NCBI GenBank assembly: GCA_029781865.1
Contig: JAKOVW010000062.1
Location: forward strand, 24,582-88,581
DNA from: Bacteroidota bacterium
Lineage (GTDB): Bacteria > Bacteroidota > Bacteroidia > Chitinophagales > Saprospiraceae
Direction of reading: 5' to 3'
DNA: 64,000 bases
Shown piece by piece: positions 35,723-44,169 of the stretch. The stretch's first letter is position 1. Every line of letters starts with the position of its first letter. A program made the position numbers and the translations under genes. The notes under the pieces were generated by a model, which saw nothing but the letters and a program-made list of their open reading frames with translations, was not told where the DNA came from and made no database searches.

Positions 35723-36790
35723 TTATATCACTTTCTTCATCAACCCGCAGGCATCTAAAAAAAATTTCATCGTCCAATTGGTATACCTCAAAGGAAAATA
35801 ATTTTTCCAAACCGGCATACTGGATGGCAATGCACCATTGTGCTCTGCAGAATCAGACTTTATTTGCCAATTCAATAATTGCTTAAATAAAAGTACAGCG
35901 ATATCCTTATAAACCGGATTTCGAAGATCCGAATAAAGCTTTAAATATAAGGCACAGAGCTGTGCCTGACCCGTAACACATACAAACGAAAAATCCGCTT
36001 TATAATCAGGATATACATGCGCCGGTGTTTTTTGATGTTTTTGAATCATTGAGCCAATCCGGTCCAGAATATTTACAATATACATTCTCATTTCGACTAG
36101 TCCGCTTAACCTGCTGCATTCATAAAATCCCTCAAGAGTATATGCAACGGTATGCAGTGAAGCAGCTTTACCGGGATAAAATTCCATGTTGTTGAAAAAT
36201 CCTTCCGGATTTTTGCAGGAGTATAAATAATTCAGGGAAGTCAACAACTTTGATTCGTTAGTTGAATTAAAATACTTGTGATCGATGAGCATTAATGGCC
36301 AAAGTGCGCGAGCATAATAGGCTGCAAAATAATCGCTGACATAAAGTCCTTTTTCACATTTCCCATCCTCATTCATTGCCTCAATCAACCAATGAAATGC
36401 ATCAGACATAGAGCGGAAATATTTTTCATTTCTTGTTTTTGTGTATAATACATCCAATCCAAAAATAATCTGTGCAGTATTAAATGCACTTGGCTTTTTA
36501 AACTGTGTCCCGGAATGAAAGTAGCCTTCTTTTGATTGAATGTGAATTAACCATGAACCAGCGGCTTCAGCCATTTTAGAAAGACCCGGCACAACACCGG
36601 CATTGAAATCCAAAAAATTTTCTATCAGGTATCCGGTCGTCTCTGCATAATCCCCTTGCCAGGCGAATGGAGAAGGCAAATACATCCATCTGCTGTGCGG
36701 AAAGCCTCCTTTCCCATGACTATAGGAATTGCACAGCCATTCCATTGCTGCTCTTTCAGCGCTCATTACCTGGTTTAAAGAAAATTCCAT
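35723..36790 (-). CDS. Alpha/alpha-toroid protein (polysaccharide-associated, function unknown)
   Basis: 355 residues with regularly repeated helical hairpins typical of six-hairpin or terpenoid-cyclase-like toroids: YAETTGYLIENFLDF, AAGSWLIHIQSKEGYF, FNTAQIIFGLDVLYTKTRN, AAYYARALWPLMLI. There is no signal peptide. Toroids of this kind occur in glycoside hydrolases, uronate-active enzymes and cyclases; no diagnostic catalytic motif could be assigned. Its divergence from the polysaccharide operon (149-base gap) suggests a role in the same glycan pathway, but this is inference. Confidence 0.55.
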   Translation of the reverse strand: MEFSLNQVMSAERAAMEWLCNSYSHGKGGFPHSRWMYLPSPFAWQGDYAETTGYLIENFLDFNAGVVPGLSKMAEAAGSWLIHIQSKEGYFHSGTQFKKPSAFNTAQIIFGLDVLYTKTRNEKYFRSMSDAFHWLIEAMNEDGKCEKGLYVSDYFAAYYARALWPLMLIDHKYFNSTNESKLLTSLNYLYSCKNPEGFFNNMEFYPGKAASLHTVAYTLEGFYECSRLSGLVEMRMYIVNILDRIGSMIQKHQKTPAHVYPDYKADFSFVCVTGQAQLCALYLKLYSDLRNPVYKDIAVLLFKQLLNWQIKSDSAEHNGALPSSMPVWKNYFPLRYTNWTMKFFLDACGLMKKVI

Positions 36791-36833
36791 TTCCTTAGCA
36801 AATTAAACTTAAATTCATTACTTTTAAACATGT

Positions 36834-36841
36834 TATTTTTG
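36834..36841 (+). promoter_or_regulatory. Candidate promoter -7 element of the polysaccharide operon
   Basis: TATTTTTG fits TAnnTTTG and sits 98 bases before the first ATG of the five-gene operon. A clear -33 box was not found. Confidence 0.3.
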
Positions 36842-36939
36842 CCAATAAATATATTTACAAGCACAATAGTCACTTAGCACAATATTTTCTATGTAGCTTA
36901 CTTGTCATTGTAACTCAATTTCTTTCTTTACAAACTTAC

Positions 36940-37875
36940 ATGAAGGATTCCGGATTAATTCTTGCATACATTGGTACTCCTGATAGCTATTTCACTAAAA
37001 GATTCATACCATCGCTTCAGGAGCTTTCATATGCGGAATTGAAATTTATTTGCGTCAATCAAAAGGAACTACTTTTGTTTCCGGATAATCCATCTCTGTT
37101 TACAAAGCTGATCAGGAAATTCAAACGGCTAAATACGTTTATCAAAGGATTAAACAGTTCATTTTATTGGTCCATCTATAGTCAACAATATCAAATCCAA
37201 TTTTATCAGACAAGTGATGTGAATTCTGAAGTGGTAATAAATAGCATCAAAGACTGCGACTTTGTACTTACCGCAGGAATCCGAAGTACATTTAATTCAG
37301 AACTTCTTGCCGCTCCAAAAAATGGCATTGTGAATTTTCATTACTCCTTATTGCCAAAATACCGGGGAACCCATCCTGTCTTTTGGCAAAAAGTCCAATC
37401 GGATTTCAATTTCGGCTATACGTTTCATTTAATGGATCCATTTATAGACCACGGTGAAATTCTGATGCAAAACCAAATTCCAGTGAATAATGCTCAATCG
37501 TCATCCGAGATCTGCGATCATTTAACTGATCATGCATCGCAGCAATTAGCTCAACTGATTCAACAACCGGTATCTTCATTACCCCAGGATGAACAAAGAG
37601 CAACTGCATTTACCAATTCGGATTATTTGAAGTACATTCATATTAATACCGCCGAAGATGGCGCTACCTGGTTTGAGAAATCCGGACATACGAATCTGTT
37701 TATTTTAAATGAACGATGGATGGTCCATTTGAAACCAATCGGGCCTGACCATTTACCCAATCAATTTACGATCCGGGGTTCATTAGTCAAAGAAGGCTAT
37801 CGCTTTAAGTTCAAAAAAATCAATTACCTTCCACCCGTATTTTATTACTTTACATTGAGAAAATACTTTGAGTAA
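36940..37875 (+). CDS. Formyltransferase-family protein (sugar N-formyltransferase-like)
   Basis: 311 residues. The formyltransferase core has VNFHYSLLPKYRGTHPVFW (about 131-149) with the conserved Asn and His, and the catalytic Asp region HLMDPFIDHGEIL. This is the Fmt-like fold that transfers formyl from N10-formyltetrahydrofolate. Context argues against methionyl-tRNA formyltransferase: it leads an operon with a flippase and glycosyltransferases, so formylation of an amino sugar in a surface glycan is the likely role (inference). The N-terminal 100 residues are divergent. It overlaps the next gene by eight bases. Confidence 0.78.
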   Translation: MKDSGLILAYIGTPDSYFTKRFIPSLQELSYAELKFICVNQKELLLFPDNPSLFTKLIRKFKRLNTFIKGLNSSFYWSIYSQQYQIQFYQTSDVNSEVVINSIKDCDFVLTAGIRSTFNSELLAAPKNGIVNFHYSLLPKYRGTHPVFWQKVQSDFNFGYTFHLMDPFIDHGEILMQNQIPVNNAQSSSEICDHLTDHASQQLAQLIQQPVSSLPQDEQRATAFTNSDYLKYIHINTAEDGATWFEKSGHTNLFILNERWMVHLKPIGPDHLPNQFTIRGSLVKEGYRFKFKKINYLPPVFYYFTLRKYFE

Positions 37876-39298
37876 AGAATCCGCCAATCCTTCCCCCCAT
37901 TTAGCACTGAATCATCTTTTCCGATGGCAGTTTGGTTCTTCCATTTACATGAGCTTATTGCAGGTGATCAGTATTGTATTATTGGGACGATTTCTTGGAT
38001 ATAAAGAACTAGGTATTTATACGATATTTCAACTCATCTTCAGGTTTGCAGTTTCCGTGTTCGAACCCGGAATGTTTGTATCCATTATCCAAAAAGCCGG
38101 ATTTAACCGGACCATTTTATGGAAAGAAAAAAAGATTCAGTATGTTCTGGTTTCAATTGGAATGGTATTGTTGCTTTGCTTTTTCGCAATAGAAAAAAAT
38201 TATGTTGCCAGCAATGCATCCATTGTTATGATCAGCATTCTGTTATTTGCACTTATTGGCTTCTTTAGCCACTATCCCGCCCTACTGACCCGGCAACTCA
38301 AGCAAAAAGAAATCAGCATTGCACAGATATCGGGTTCTACTTTTGAATTCATTTTTATAATCAGCTCGATTTGGTTTATCTCACCGCTCCTTGTTTTTAG
38401 TGGCGGATTATTCATTCGCTTCATCATTTACTATGCGATGTGCAGGTATTATCTGAGCAATCTTTCCCTGAATGAAGACACTTCCGCATCTGTTGAGGAA
38501 CATGTACATTTTTCCGGTTATCAGCTGGTCAATCAAACACTGAGTTTTGTTCAGGGCAATTTTGATACCGTATTGGTGGGATCTGTATTTGGCTTATCTG
38601 TGCTCGGACCGTACAACTTTGCTTCAGAAATCAGTTATCTGTTGTTTTCAAAAATCAATCCTATTTTTAACAAGGCAATATTTCCGGTCCTGTCCAGGTT
38701 TCAGGATAAACCTTCGGATCGTCAACACATTATTTCTGAATCTTTACTCAGTCATGCACTCATCTGTCTGTCCTTTTATTTAGTGCTCTACTTCAATATT
38801 GAGCAGATCATTCCATTGATTGCTAAAGATCCCGAAGGTTTAATTCTGTCCTTTGCCAGATTTATTCTCATCATGGCTATGATACGTTCGGTAAACAATG
38901 TTGTTTTTAATCAGCTCTTGTCCTTAGGGGAATCCAAAAATCTGCTTAAATGGAATATTGCCGTGCTCATCATCAATTACACATTCATTGCATTGATCTA
39001 CATTACAGGAACTCCGATTTTAAAATTCCTGTTCATCAATATCTTTGTGAGCTTGTCTGTATTGGTATATTCTTCCCTCAGGCTTCGTTCGTATTACGAA
39101 GTCAAAAATCTATTTGAAAAACAATTTGCAGCTTACCTGATTTATTTTATCACCTGCATCGTCTTCCTGTTTATCATTAATTATCTGGAATTTCATTTTG
39201 TCATGTCCATATTACTTGGTTGTTTGGTCATTTTAATTCTCAACATGATATATTACAGACAAAAAATGTCAGAACTTTTTAGATTCCGGATCATCTGA
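37868..39298 (+). CDS. Polysaccharide flippase (Wzx/MATE-like)
   Basis: 476 residues with about 12-14 membrane helices, from a TTG start inside the previous gene. The N-terminal half shows the oligosaccharide-flippase signature (SLLQVISIVLLGRFLGYKEL, YTIFQLIFRFAVSVFEPGMF). A central LGPYNFASEISYLLFSKINP resembles the PST family second half. It would move lipid-linked glycan units across the inner membrane. Its TGA overlaps the ATG of the next gene (TGATG). Confidence 0.88.
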   Translation: MSKESANPSPHLALNHLFRWQFGSSIYMSLLQVISIVLLGRFLGYKELGIYTIFQLIFRFAVSVFEPGMFVSIIQKAGFNRTILWKEKKIQYVLVSIGMVLLLCFFAIEKNYVASNASIVMISILLFALIGFFSHYPALLTRQLKQKEISIAQISGSTFEFIFIISSIWFISPLLVFSGGLFIRFIIYYAMCRYYLSNLSLNEDTSASVEEHVHFSGYQLVNQTLSFVQGNFDTVLVGSVFGLSVLGPYNFASEISYLLFSKINPIFNKAIFPVLSRFQDKPSDRQHIISESLLSHALICLSFYLVLYFNIEQIIPLIAKDPEGLILSFARFILIMAMIRSVNNVVFNQLLSLGESKNLLKWNIAVLIINYTFIALIYITGTPILKFLFINIFVSLSVLVYSSLRLRSYYEVKNLFEKQFAAYLIYFITCIVFLFIINYLEFHFVMSILLGCLVILILNMIYYRQKMSELFRFRII

Positions 39299-40932
39299 TG
39301 AGTGATTTTTTATTTTTTCAGGATAAATCGAAGAGTGATCATTCAGTTAATTTAAAGTTACCTGAACGTTTAAAAAGATTGAATTCTATAAATCAAGGTT
39401 GTCAACTTCTGAGTTCCGGTAAGCCGTCCATGATTTTCCACATAAGGAATGACAACATTGAATTCTACCTGTTAGGCAATTTTACCTTTTACAAAGGCTT
39501 TAATTTAAATTTTGATGCACTTATTCAAAATAATAAATTAAACCATGCTGAATTAAATCGCGTTTTCAGAAAAATCAATGGTATATATTGCTGCATTATT
39601 ATTAATAATCACCTTAATCAGCTCCATCTGTGTACAGATTACCTGGGATTTTATCCAATTTACATTTACCAGGACAGACAACGATGTGTATTCTCTTCTG
39701 AAATCAAATACTTCAAGTACTTCAGCGAAATTGAATGTAAACTAAACGAATTGGCTATTGATTCCTATTTAAACAATGGCCACCTGATGCTGGATCAAAG
39801 TTGGTTTCAACACATTAAGAGAGCCAGGCCGGCTAGTATTTATACGCTGAATTTGTCTGACCATCAATTGCACCAGGAATATTACTGGACCTGGGCAGCA
39901 GTTACGAAATTCGAAAAACCGGAACCAGAACTTATTGAAGAATATACCAGGCTTTTCAAATGTGCAATTGAAGAACTGGACATCCCGAATGATTCCCCGA
40001 CTGGTTTGAGTTTAAGTGGCGGATTGGACAGCCGTTGGATAGGGCAAATTGCATCACAGAAATTCAATATCGAAGCGTTTACATTTTCGAGTAAAGAAAA
40101 TTTTGAATCCGGCCTGGCGAAACAAGTTGCCGCTTGCTTACAAATCAAGCATCAGAATCCAATACTTGAAAAAGAGCATTGGTTGATTAACCGTTTGCAG
40201 GCTTTCTGGAAAGCAGATGGCATGCTACATCTTGGCCACTTGCATGAAGGGCAACTGCCTCAATTTATTCATTCTCATTACGCACATTGTTTCCATGGTT
40301 TTTATGGCGGAGGGATTTATGCAAGTCATAATGAATGCAATAAAAGAATTACCCATAATCTGGCATCACAATATTTTAAGTTTGTGGATTCCAATACAAA
40401 AACGGAGGACTCATTTTATGACACACCATGCATAGATCCTTACATTGCTGATCAAAAAATAAGATACCAATCGGCTTATAGCATTTACCTGTTGTCTTCG
40501 TATTGCAAAATGGTTCTCCCCTTTTATAATATGGATTGGTTGGAATTCAATTACCGCATGGATGACAGGCTTCAGTTACACAGCAAAATTTATCTTGAAG
40601 CATTGATCAAAACATTGAATGCAGGACTATTAAAGATTCCGTGGCAACGCACCGGTATTTCTCCAAAGCACATCGCTTTGAATGTCTTAAGCATCAAATT
40701 CAGGATTCCTTCTATTCTTGAATTGATCAATCAGCGTTTGCATTTATCCCGCCATTTTATCGATTACCATTATTATGACGACGAAATAAATGATTGGATC
40801 CGGGAATTCCGGAACGACATTTCCAATCTTCAATTGAATTACCCTCTTAAAACACGCGAACAAAAACTCAGAATGTTATCTTTGGTACTTTGGATGAAGA
40901 TGATTTCCGCAAACAGCCCCGATGTCATTTAA
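39298..40932 (+). CDS. Asparagine-synthase-like amidotransferase without N-terminal Cys
   Basis: 544 residues with an AsnB-like layout. The N-terminal glutaminase-like fold (about 1-190) includes CTDYLGFYPIYIYQD and CVFSSEIKYFKY. The C-terminal ATP-pyrophosphatase domain carries the PP-loop LSLSGGLDSRWIG (about 237-249). The catalytic Cys2 of glutamine-hydrolysing members is missing (MSDFLFF), so glutamine may not be the nitrogen donor. In glycan loci such proteins amidate uronic acids or form amide bonds. Set in the middle of the overlapping operon, it may modify the sugar precursor. The substrate is an inference. Confidence 0.75.
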   Translation: MSDFLFFQDKSKSDHSVNLKLPERLKRLNSINQGCQLLSSGKPSMIFHIRNDNIEFYLLGNFTFYKGFNLNFDALIQNNKLNHAELNRVFRKINGIYCCIIINNHLNQLHLCTDYLGFYPIYIYQDRQRCVFSSEIKYFKYFSEIECKLNELAIDSYLNNGHLMLDQSWFQHIKRARPASIYTLNLSDHQLHQEYYWTWAAVTKFEKPEPELIEEYTRLFKCAIEELDIPNDSPTGLSLSGGLDSRWIGQIASQKFNIEAFTFSSKENFESGLAKQVAACLQIKHQNPILEKEHWLINRLQAFWKADGMLHLGHLHEGQLPQFIHSHYAHCFHGFYGGGIYASHNECNKRITHNLASQYFKFVDSNTKTEDSFYDTPCIDPYIADQKIRYQSAYSIYLLSSYCKMVLPFYNMDWLEFNYRMDDRLQLHSKIYLEALIKTLNAGLLKIPWQRTGISPKHIALNVLSIKFRIPSILELINQRLHLSRHFIDYHYYDDEINDWIREFRNDISNLQLNYPLKTREQKLRMLSLVLWMKMISANSPDVI

Positions 40933-42049
40933 GATTCTACATATCATAGATGTTTTTCTACCCGATACCATGAATTGGCTGGAACGATTATTGGATGAAA
41001 CCAAAGAAGATTGCGAACATCACATTTATGCAGAATATTACATTAGTCCGTTAACCCGGAAATATAAGTTTGTTGATGCAGGAATACCATCTTCCTACCC
41101 AATACCTTTATTTTCAAAACTAAAAGCGCGGTTAGTTCATTCCGGGATATCTAAAATTCTCTTACAATACATTCAGCAACATAAAATTCAACTTGTTCAT
41201 TTTCATTTTGGTCATGTAGCAATTAAATTTAAAAACTGGATTCAGAAAACAGAACTACCATTTTGCGTCTCCCTGTATGGTTTTGATTATGAATACCTGG
41301 TTTATCAAAATCCTCAGGTAAAATCCGAATACCTTTTACTTTCCAAACTGGGAGGTCAATTTATAGTGGAAGGAAAGTATTCAAAGGCACTTATCGGGAA
41401 TTATGGAATTCCAAATGACAAAATACATATAGTTCATATGTTGTTTGATCGGGAGCAACAAAAATCGATAGTCCCTTATGCCATACCTATCAGACTTTTT
41501 CAGGCTGCAACATTTACGGAGAAGAAAAATCAACTTGGCCTGATCAATGCATTACGGGATAAACATGCCTCAAGGTTTATCATTTCACTTTACGGAGAAC
41601 AACCGGATAAATCGTATTTTGCTGAAGTCAAAAATGCAGCAAGCAAACAACATAAGCATTGTATCCGCATTCACGATGGTGTGGATTTAAAACAATATCT
41701 ACAGTTAATAAGCCAAACGCATTTTTCTATCAATCTAAGCAGGCGATCACAATTGCATGACACCGAAGGTGGCTGCCCGGTGTTCATTAAAGATAGTTTA
41801 AATCTGGCCAAACCTGCTATTGGAACAAGCCACTGTGATATTCCGGAATTGATTGCCAATGGTTTCAATGGTTTTTTGCTTCCTGAAAATGATTCATCAG
41901 CGGTTTCTGAACTGCTGGACCAATTGCTTTTAGTAACCCAAAGGCAGTATACCCAACTCTGTATGAATGCCGAAGAAACAGTAAAAACCAACATTCAACA
42001 AAATATCACCAGACAGGAATTGATCCATGTCTATCAATGCATGTTATGA
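40922..42049 (+). CDS. Family 4-type glycosyltransferase
   Basis: 375 residues, GT-B fold. The N-terminal part has VHFHFGHVAIKFKNWI and FCVSLYGFDYEYL, typical of GT4 acceptor domains. The C-terminal nucleotide-sugar domain has FQAATFTEKKNQLGLINAL and HDTEGGCPVFIKDSLNLAKP, then IGTSHCDIPELIANGFNGFL with the conserved E-x7-E-like region. The ATG lies inside the previous gene (11-base overlap). Cytoplasmic, extends the repeat unit. Sugar unknown. Confidence 0.85.
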   Translation: MSFKILHIIDVFLPDTMNWLERLLDETKEDCEHHIYAEYYISPLTRKYKFVDAGIPSSYPIPLFSKLKARLVHSGISKILLQYIQQHKIQLVHFHFGHVAIKFKNWIQKTELPFCVSLYGFDYEYLVYQNPQVKSEYLLLSKLGGQFIVEGKYSKALIGNYGIPNDKIHIVHMLFDREQQKSIVPYAIPIRLFQAATFTEKKNQLGLINALRDKHASRFIISLYGEQPDKSYFAEVKNAASKQHKHCIRIHDGVDLKQYLQLISQTHFSINLSRRSQLHDTEGGCPVFIKDSLNLAKPAIGTSHCDIPELIANGFNGFLLPENDSSAVSELLDQLLLVTQRQYTQLCMNAEETVKTNIQQNITRQELIHVYQCML

Positions 42050-43110
42050 GACTTGTTGTGTTTACTACAAATTATCCACCGCTCAACAACCCCAGAGCAT
42101 TCCGTATGGATCATTTTGTACACGCCAATATCGATAAGGCTGAACTAATTGTAATCACTTCGCCGGTTAAAGGCTATATTGAAAAAGACAAAAGAGTAAT
42201 TCGATGTGGTTTGCGAATGAAGACTGATAGCAGGTACAGGAATTCCCTGAAAAAATATTCTATCTTACGGTTTCTTCACAAACTTTGCTGGCCGGATGAT
42301 AAAATCATTCATCAGATATTTTATTTGGTACATTATCTGTTCAGGTACAGGAAGAAAAACGATCAAATTCTTACGGTATCGAATCCATTCAGCAGCCATT
42401 TAATCGGGTTGCTTCTGAAGAAATTATGGCAACACAATTGGAAAGCGGATATCGGCGATACGTATTTTGGAAATCAGCATTACAGTTTTCTAAGTACGTA
42501 TTTTGAGCGAATCGTTCTCCGGACAGCCGATCAGATAATCGTCAATTCTGATTCGTTAAAAAATCATTTTCTTCTCAATTACAATATTCCGGTTGAGAAA
42601 ATTTCCGTCCTACCAAATGGAATCCGGATAGATGCCACCAGGATAAAGCACATTCCTTCAGATTTTACTAGACTTAGTTATATAGGCAATACGTATGCTA
42701 CCATACGGGAAGCCATTGATGAACTTCACCTACTTATTGATCTCGCGAATAAGCATCCTGAGCTTAAACTGCGTATACAATTATTCGGAAATCAATTTTA
42801 TAAAGTGCATGATCTTGTAAAAAGATATCCGGAGCTTATTCAAAGCAGTTACTGCAAGAATGAAGATGAACTAATAGAGGCTTATTCGAATACGGATGTA
42901 CTTATCAATTTTGCAAATAAAAATAATCCCGGACTGCCCAGTAAGCTGGAAGAATATGTGTCAACCGGTATACCCATTCTCAATTTTTATCTTAAGGAAT
43001 CCGACTCATCTCTATATTATTTCAAAGACCAGCATTCTGAAGTATACCATTGCTGTATTTCTCAACCAAACCTCGCGACCCTCCGGTATTTCATTGCCAA
43101 TCAAAAATAG
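42046..43110 (+). CDS. Glycosyltransferase (GT-B, family 4-like)
   Basis: About 354 residues from ATG 42046, which overlaps the previous stop as ATGA; an ATG nine bases earlier is possible. It starts MRLVVFTTNYPPLNNPRAFR, typical of GT4-like enzymes. It has ADQIIVNSDSLKNHFLLNY plus KISVLPNGIRID in the linker and NPGLPSKLEEYVSTGIPILN near the C-terminus (the E-x7-E-like donor site). It is the last gene of the polysaccharide operon. Confidence 0.85.
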   Translation: MRLVVFTTNYPPLNNPRAFRMDHFVHANIDKAELIVITSPVKGYIEKDKRVIRCGLRMKTDSRYRNSLKKYSILRFLHKLCWPDDKIIHQIFYLVHYLFRYRKKNDQILTVSNPFSSHLIGLLLKKLWQHNWKADIGDTYFGNQHYSFLSTYFERIVLRTADQIIVNSDSLKNHFLLNYNIPVEKISVLPNGIRIDATRIKHIPSDFTRLSYIGNTYATIREAIDELHLLIDLANKHPELKLRIQLFGNQFYKVHDLVKRYPELIQSSYCKNEDELIEAYSNTDVLINFANKNNPGLPSKLEEYVSTGIPILNFYLKESDSSLYYFKDQHSEVYHCCISQPNLATLRYFIANQK

Positions 43111-43194
43111 ATTTAAAAATAGTTTTCCGGTTGTATTTTGATTTCCAGGAACGAACTACCTTTATAGTTGATCGCTTTTTATAAAATTAGAATC

Positions 43195-43377
43195 ATGGGA
43201 TCTGGTATTAAAATAATCTTTTTCTGCATTACAGTAACCGGGACTATTTACGCACTATCCATACGGGTTGATCATAATTCTATTCCTGAATTTAACCAGA
43301 TACCTGAGGCCTATAAAACTGCCGCTGCAGGATTGCGAATGATATTTATGGATCGTTCATCTAACACATTAAATTAA
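43195..43377 (+). CDS. Small hypothetical membrane protein
   Basis: 60 residues from ATG 43195. One hydrophobic helix (IIFFCITVTGTIYALSI) is followed by a short polar tail. No family recognised. It lies 84 bases behind the polysaccharide operon on the same strand and could be its last gene. The coding call is uncertain. Confidence 0.4.
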   Translation: MGSGIKIIFFCITVTGTIYALSIRVDHNSIPEFNQIPEAYKTAAAGLRMIFMDRSSNTLN

Positions 43378-43413
43378 GTGAACATGAATTTATTAATAAT
43401 TACTTATTATTTG

Positions 43414-43421
43414 TATTTTTG
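43414..43421 (+). promoter_or_regulatory. Candidate toxin-antitoxin promoter -7 element
   Basis: TATTTTTG fits TAnnTTTG. It ends six bases before the antitoxin ATG, so a start about six bases after the element would give an almost leaderless transcript. Confidence 0.35.
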
Positions 43422-43426
43422 AGCCT

Positions 43427-43606
43427 ATGAAAAAATCTGCTGTTATTTCTACATTGAATGAATTTCCAAAGGAATTTGCTTTAGAGGACTTGCTGGAAAA
43501 ACTAATTGTAATAGAAAAAATAGATGAAGGTTTGAAGGATATGAAAGAAGGAAAGACCATAAGTCATGAATCTGTAAAGAAAATGGTAAATAGATGGCGA
43601 AAATAA
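43427..43606 (+). CDS. Small antitoxin of a ParE/RelE-type pair
   Basis: 59 residues, starting MKKSAVISTLNEFPKEFALE and ending VKKMVNRWRK. The size, the helical charged character (DLLEKLIVIEKIDEGLKDMK) and the position just before a ParE-like toxin fit the short RHH-less antitoxins common in Bacteroidota. It should bind and neutralise the toxin and repress the shared promoter. It overlaps the toxin by 13 bases, giving translational coupling. Confidence 0.8.
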   Translation: MKKSAVISTLNEFPKEFALEDLLEKLIVIEKIDEGLKDMKEGKTISHESVKKMVNRWRK

Positions 43607-43875
43607 AATGGAGTAAAAGAGCAACGAAAGATCTCAAGTCCATATTTGAACACATTTCTTTAGATTCAAAATATTATGCGGTTAGATATATTGATAAAAT
43701 TATTTTACGAGTTGATCAATTACAAAATTTTCCAAAGTCCGGTAGAATTGTCCCGGAAAAGGAGGATCCATCTATTCGCGAATTAATTGAAGGTAATTAC
43801 AGAATTTTTTATAAAATACATAGAGCTGATTTAGTAATACTCCGGATACATCATTCAACCAGAAAAATAAATTAG
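43594..43875 (+). CDS. ParE/RelE-family toxin
   Basis: 93 residues with the plasmid-stabilisation (ParE) pattern: KIKWSKRATKDLKSIFEHIS, YIDKIILRVDQLQNFPKSGR, PSIRELIEGNYRIFYKIH, LVILRIHHSTRKI. ParE members poison gyrase and RelE members cleave mRNA at the ribosome; the GR-V-P and NYRI-Y features favour ParE. It lies between the polysaccharide locus and the sensor kinase and may be of foreign origin. Confidence 0.88.
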   Translation: MAKIKWSKRATKDLKSIFEHISLDSKYYAVRYIDKIILRVDQLQNFPKSGRIVPEKEDPSIRELIEGNYRIFYKIHRADLVILRIHHSTRKIN

Positions 43876-44139
43876 CGACCTGTTATTCTCACTTTGACTT
43901 AACCCGGTCGAAGTCCTATAAATCATCATTTTTCTTAGATAGCAATACCGCAAATAATTTTGGGTTGCAAATTTATATATCAATACCACTTCCATTCTAA
44001 ACCGTATTGCTTTCTATGCCAGGGAGCCACGGAGACACAGAGGACTTTTCCTTTTTACATGCATCGAATGCCTGTTCAATTCCTTAGAATAGTTTATCTT
44101 TTATTAAACCCGCAAATTCAATTTGAAATTAGAATAAAT
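43876..44139. other. Intergenic region between toxin gene and sensor kinase
   Basis: No gene recognised. A short GGGAGCCACGGAGACACAG stretch near 44020 resembles the simple ACGGAGACACAG repeats dispersed in many bacterial genomes. Confidence 0.4.
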
Positions 44140-44147
44140 TACTTTTG
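44140..44147 (+). promoter_or_regulatory. Candidate sensor-kinase promoter -7 element
   Basis: TACTTTTG fits TAnnTTTG and ends 22 bases before the TTG start of the kinase, giving a short leader that supports this early start. A TTTG lies 14 bases upstream, closer than the usual -33 spacing. Confidence 0.35.
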
Positions 44148-44169
44148 CCTTTGATAATAACTGAAGTCC

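Noticed and set aside
36940..37875. Methionyl-tRNA formyltransferase (fmt)
   Set aside because: Only the formyltransferase core matches; the N-terminal part is divergent, and the gene leads a glycan operon.
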